From NCBI GenBank assembly GCA_045128275.1, contig JBGVRH010000017.1, positions 17,101 to 81,100 of the forward strand: a stretch of 64,000 bases of DNA. The letters are read 5' to 3'. The stretch's first letter is position 1; each line of letters begins with the position of its first letter. A model generated the notes under the pieces. That model worked only from the letters and a program-made list of their open reading frames with translations, had not been told where the DNA came from and did no database searches. The DNA comes from CAMEON01 sp045128275. Lineage in GTDB: Bacteria > Bacillota > Clostridia > Oscillospirales > CAG-272. Both the position numbers and the translations under genes were made by a program. Positions 61,801 through 64,000 of this stretch are shown one piece after another.

Positions 61801-61922
61801 GTGCCGTCACCATCCGTCTCCGCTCCCTCATCGGGGCCCTGGAGTACGCGGGCGGGTCGGTCCTGAATGCGAAGCAAGCCCAAGACGAGAAGCCTGTGGA
61901 AGGAGGTGTCCGCCATGAGTAA
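58845..61922 (+). CDS. Acyl-CoA dehydratase activase, two ATPase modules plus DUF2229 region
   Basis: A 1025-residue protein. Two BcrAD/BadFG-type ATPase domains: about residues 25-290 (GIDIGSTTAKLVV, GTCAGGTGAFID, SRCGVFAKTD) and 340-605 (GIDCGSTTTKLVL, ACSSGCGSFIET, TRCTVFMNSSVK). The cysteines in these motifs match those holding the bridging [4Fe-4S] cluster of HgdC-type activators. A Cys-rich stretch (ATCNGCGNKCHLT...GNKCEKG, near 625-655) precedes the DUF2229 region. It probably passes ATP-energised electrons to the dehydratase-like partner encoded next, whose start it overlaps by 8 bases. GGGAG is upstream. Confidence 0.88.
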   Translation: MTDTNQAPRSWEIMDPPAFADADGRFAAIGIDIGSTTAKLVVFCDGKLVYSCYERHFSQVRPKTLELLRRVRDMVGDRPVKAAISGSAGFGMASSAKIPFVQEVFATGETVKALEPDTSVVIELGGEDAKVIFFKGGMDERMNGTCAGGTGAFIDQMATLLDVSVEELDELSLRHTRIYPIASRCGVFAKTDIQPLLNQGAAKENIAASIFAAVASQTIAGLAQGRRIEGKVMFLGGPLYYCKGLRAAFKQALDLHDEYAIFPEYGRLSVALGAAHYATKLDGITSMDALIAGVEASAKERLEAAHTDPLFASEEEYKAFCDRHAKASVKIVYPADYRGNAYIGIDCGSTTTKLVLMGEEGELIYSYYNSNRGNPVSIVREQLLEIYKLCGDRIHIKGSAVTGYGEDLIRHAFHIDRGLVETMAHFTAAKYFNPHVDFILDIGGQDIKCFKIKGDAIDSIMLNEACSSGCGSFIETFARSMGYEVDEFARLGLFAKAPVELGTRCTVFMNSSVKQAQKDGATVGDISAGLSRSVVKNAIYKVIRAGSAEELGRELVVQGGTFLNDAVLRSFEREMGCNVIRPQIAGLMGAFGAALFARSLGLDQSETLDYDTLKAFTHTSKAATCNGCGNKCHLTINSFGNGERFISGNKCEKGAGRKLPEGADIIPNLHQYKRDRFAALEEQSRDGGRGTIGLPMALGMYELAPLWHALFTELGFYVTLSGPSTRDLYIKGQFSIPSDTACYPAKIMHGHMEQLCERGVDAIFYPCLTYNINEHTGDNHYNCPVVAYYSELLKGNMESVRKVEFLHPYLNINSEKELTRELYAFLGDRFGGFKKADIKRAVRKAFEAYDKWMADIRREGEAALAWARERGNRIMILCGRPYHTDPEIGHGIDKLATSLGFAVVTEDSIAALTGNAPVNVLNQWTYHARLYAAARYAADHDDVQLVQLVSFGCGIDAITTDEVRAILESRGGLYTQIKIDEITNLGAVTIRLRSLIGALEYAGGSVLNAKQAQDEKPVEGGVRHE

Positions 61923-63228
61923 GAAGAAAGAGCCTGTCGTGGTCTCGGCCTACAGCGATATGCCCGACCGTGTCATCTTCACCGAGGAGATGCGAGAGAC
62001 CCACACCATCCTCATCCCCAATATGCTCCCCCGCCACTTCCGCATCATCTCCCAGGTCTTCAACAATTACGGCTACAAGACCGAGATCCTGGAGGACGGC
62101 CTCCACGGAGATGCCCAGACCGTCATCGACGCGGGTCTGAAGTACGTCCACAACGATGCCTGCTACCCCGCTCTCCTGGTCATCGGTCAGTTCATCGCCG
62201 CCCTCAAGAGCGGTCGCTATGACACCGATAAGGTGGCTCTCCTCCTGTCCCAGACGGGCGGCGGATGCCGCGCCTCCAACTACATATCCCTCCTCCGCAA
62301 GGCGCTGGTCAAGGCGGGCTTTGCCCACGTCCCCGTGATCTCTCTGAACTTCTCGGGCCTGGAATCCATGCCCGGCTTCAAGATCACCCTGCCCATGATC
62401 CCCCGCCTCCTCTACGCCATCCTGTACGGCGACCTCATCATGATGCTGACCAACCAGTGCCGCGTCTACGAGACCGTTAAGGGTACCGCCGAGGCCCTGG
62501 CCGATCAGTGGAGCATCCGCCTGGCCAACGAGATGACGGGATCCAAGGCCCGCAAGGCCATGAAGTACAAGCACATCAAGGAGAACTACCGCGCCATCAT
62601 CCGCGACTTCGCCGCCATCGAGGGAGTGGAAACCCGCCGCGAGAGCCCCAAGGTGCGGGTAGGCGTAGTGGGCGAGATCTACGTCAAGTTCTCCCCCCTG
62701 GGCAACAACGGCCTGGAGGATTTCCTGGTCTCCGAGGGGGCTGAGCCCGTGCTGGCGGGACTTCTGGATTTCTGCCTCTACGTGGTCACCAACAACATCC
62801 TGGACTACGAGCTGTACGGAGTGGGCAAAATGAGATCCAAGATCTATAAGATCGCCGATAAGTTCTTCCTGAAGAAGCAGAAGGATCTCATCGACATCGT
62901 CAAGGAGCAGCCCCTCTTCGATCCTCCCACCCCCTTCGCCCACACCCGCACCCTGGCCCTGGACTATGTGGGTATGGGCGCGAAAATGGGCGAGGGCTGG
63001 CTCCTCACCGCCGAGATCTTAGAGCTGATCGACGAGGGTGTGGGCAACGTGGTCATCACCCAGCCCTTCGGATGCCTCCCCAACCACATCGTAGGCAAGG
63101 GCATGATGAAGCCCATCAAGGAGGATCAGCCCGAGGTCAACCTGGTAGCCATCGACTACGACGCGGGTGCCACCAAGATCAACCAGGACAACCGCATCAA
63201 GCTCATGCTGGCCAACGCCGGGAAGTAA
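61915..63228 (+). CDS. 2-hydroxyacyl-CoA dehydratase-like subunit (HgdB-type)
   Basis: A 437-residue protein with YVHNDACYPALLVIGQF, LLLSQTGGGCRASNYISLLRKAL and ITQPFGCLPNHIVGKGMMK, which supply cysteines typical of HgdB/dehydratase-related proteins and of the C-terminal part of long fused activase-dehydratase proteins in other Clostridia. GGAGG lies 8 bases before the ATG at 61915, and this start overlaps the end of the activase gene. The acyl-CoA or other substrate is unknown. No CoA transferase or electron-transfer flavoprotein gene is adjacent. Confidence 0.85.
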   Translation: MSKKKEPVVVSAYSDMPDRVIFTEEMRETHTILIPNMLPRHFRIISQVFNNYGYKTEILEDGLHGDAQTVIDAGLKYVHNDACYPALLVIGQFIAALKSGRYDTDKVALLLSQTGGGCRASNYISLLRKALVKAGFAHVPVISLNFSGLESMPGFKITLPMIPRLLYAILYGDLIMMLTNQCRVYETVKGTAEALADQWSIRLANEMTGSKARKAMKYKHIKENYRAIIRDFAAIEGVETRRESPKVRVGVVGEIYVKFSPLGNNGLEDFLVSEGAEPVLAGLLDFCLYVVTNNILDYELYGVGKMRSKIYKIADKFFLKKQKDLIDIVKEQPLFDPPTPFAHTRTLALDYVGMGAKMGEGWLLTAEILELIDEGVGNVVITQPFGCLPNHIVGKGMMKPIKEDQPEVNLVAIDYDAGATKINQDNRIKLMLANAGK

Positions 63229-63349
63229 GGAGAACGAGGGGCTTTGCCTATGCCCCCACCCAAGATCTTCTTGACAAAATGCCAATGCTATTCTCGATGT
63301 ATCCGTCCTCCCATCCGAAACCAACTACCGTCAATCAAAGGAACCAACT

Positions 63350-63784
63350 ATGAATTTTCGTGAAAAGCTTGCCCGCTTCCTCTACGGACGCTACGGCGCG
63401 GACAGCCTCTACAACGCCCTGTTCATCATGGAGCTGATCCTGCTCTTCGTAGGCACCGTCCTCAACATCCTGGGCAACAACGCGCCCATCCTGTCCTTCA
63501 TCTCCATCTTCTTCTACCTCACCGCCCTGGGACTTCTGATTTGGGCGATCTACCGTTTCTTCTCTCGGGATATCCCCAAGAGACGGAAGGAAAACGAGGC
63601 CTGGCTCCGCTTCACCGCCAAATTCAAGCGCAAGCCCAAGCCCGCTCTGCCCCCCGATACCCCCACCCACATCTTCCGCGCCTGTCCCAAGTGCCGCTCT
63701 GTCCTGCGCCTGCCCCGCGAGGTCGGAAAGCATCAAGTGAAGTGCCCCCGCTGCGGGGAGCGGTTCGGGGTAAAGGTAAAGTGA
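63350..63784 (+). CDS. Zinc-ribbon membrane protein of unknown function
   Basis: A 144-residue protein. Two transmembrane helices (about residues 20-42 and 47-70), a basic linker, then a C-terminal zinc ribbon with ACPKCRSVLRLPREVGKHQVKCPRCGERF, two CPxC knuckles about 20 residues apart (MJ0042-like). Positively charged loops suggest that the ribbon is cytosolic. AAAGGAACC precedes the ATG. The preceding 120 bases hold no gene. Confidence 0.75.
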   Translation: MNFREKLARFLYGRYGADSLYNALFIMELILLFVGTVLNILGNNAPILSFISIFFYLTALGLLIWAIYRFFSRDIPKRRKENEAWLRFTAKFKRKPKPALPPDTPTHIFRACPKCRSVLRLPREVGKHQVKCPRCGERFGVKVK

Positions 63785-63787
63785 AAC

Positions 63788-63831
63788 AAAAAGCCCCGCA
63801 TACGGTTTTTGGCCGCGTGCGGGTCTTTTTT
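63788..63831 (+). terminator. Terminator after the zinc-ribbon gene
   Basis: AAAAAGCCCCGCATACGG-loop-CCGCGTGCGGGTCTTTTTT. Confidence 0.85.
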
Positions 63832-63835
63832 CTGT

Positions 63836-64000
63836 AAATTTGGGTTTATCGGGCTGCGCCCGAAATGCAAAATGCAAAATGCAAAATGCAAAATCAAGAA
63901 CGAAGCGGCGGTACGATAACGGCTTTCGACTATGGATATTCCATACAGGGCAATGCTTTTCGGGTGTTTGATCGAAAAATCTTACCATAAAATAGGCTTT
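63836..64000. repeat. Terminal-box element with AAAATGC heptads (A3), cut by the window end
   Basis: Left box AAATTTGGGTTTATCGGGC and a CGGGCTGCGCCCG mini-hairpin are followed by four AAAATGC heptads (63863-63893) and a core ending CTTACCATAAAATAGGCTTT. That end matches the reverse complement of the A1 core. The right arm and right box would lie beyond the window. Confidence 0.75.

Noticed and set aside
63335..63988. Minus-strand frame of 217 codons at the right end
   Set aside because: It runs antisense to the zinc-ribbon gene and through repeat A3. Its N-terminal part is translated heptad repeat.

Overview
The window reads as chromosomal DNA of a GC-rich, endospore-forming member of the Clostridia, probably an uncultured gut-type lineage. 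The support is: sporulation genes (spoIIR, spoIVA, the spoIIGA-sigE pair, a YtvI-like permease); a large Bacillus/Clostridium-type SRP RNA next to the start of dnaX; a T-box leader; AAGGAGG-type ribosome binding sites; and sigma-A promoters (TTGaca-17-TATaat). Codons strongly favour C or G in the third position, which produces very long but meaningless antisense open frames. I see no rRNA, tRNA, CRISPR array, prophage or transposase gene.

Layout. 1-0.6 kb: 5' tip of dnaX and the SRP RNA (minus strand). 0.9-2.8 kb: two sugar phosphate isomerase/epimerase-like TIM barrels. 3.2-12.2 kb: uvrB and uvrA, separated by a zinc-ribbon protein, an amber-interrupted membrane protein, a PHP phosphoesterase, a membrane protein and a HEAT-repeat protein. 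12.4-14.6 kb: membrane-anchored cyclophilin and YtvI-like permease. 14.6-16.7 kb: T-box leader (likely tyrosine) and a Na+/solute symporter. 16.9-23.0 kb: three paralogous glycoside-hydrolase-like proteins, two of them lipoproteins. 23.4-28.3 kb: DJ-1/PfpI, 5-formyl-THF cyclo-ligase, CPBP protease, a DUF2500-like protein, then spoIIR, nrnA and rbfA on the minus strand. 28.5-30.7 kb: pgk-tpiA. 31.2-34.9 kb: DUF4185 protein and an ECF sigma factor with its membrane partner. 35.3-39.3 kb: MATE pump, HAD phosphatase, dus and an orphan winged-helix regulator. 39.3-46.6 kb: XRE/multi-TM regulator, a second ECF sigma/membrane pair, an M55 aminopeptidase, a membrane protein and spoIVA. 46.7-51.6 kb: a minus-strand operon (large glycosidase, isomerase, glycerophosphodiesterase). 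52.1-56.8 kb: LRR protein, AAA ATPase, DUF421 protein, enolase, lipoprotein. 57.0-63.8 kb: spoIIGA-sigE, a two-gene acyl-CoA dehydratase activase/dehydratase-like system and a zinc-ribbon membrane protein.

The most unusual feature is the intergenic DNA. At least nine complete elements of about 110-220 bp, and one cut by the window end, share imperfect terminal inverted repeats of the form CAAATTnnnGTTTATCGG but enclose different interiors. Three interior classes are built from tandem heptanucleotides facing each other as inverted arms: AAAATGC, GATACAA and GTGAAGA. The same heptad modules also occur without the terminal boxes. No mobilising gene is visible, so this looks like a MITE-like shell system with exchangeable cargo. 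Several copies sit between a promoter and its gene, or directly behind a stop codon, where they could affect expression.

Working together: carbohydrate genes (isomerases, exported and cytosolic glycosidases, DUF4185 protein) and lower glycolysis (tpiA, pgk, eno) suggest a saccharolytic anaerobe. The dehydratase-activase system suggests anaerobic radical chemistry. The sporulation genes are scattered rather than clustered.
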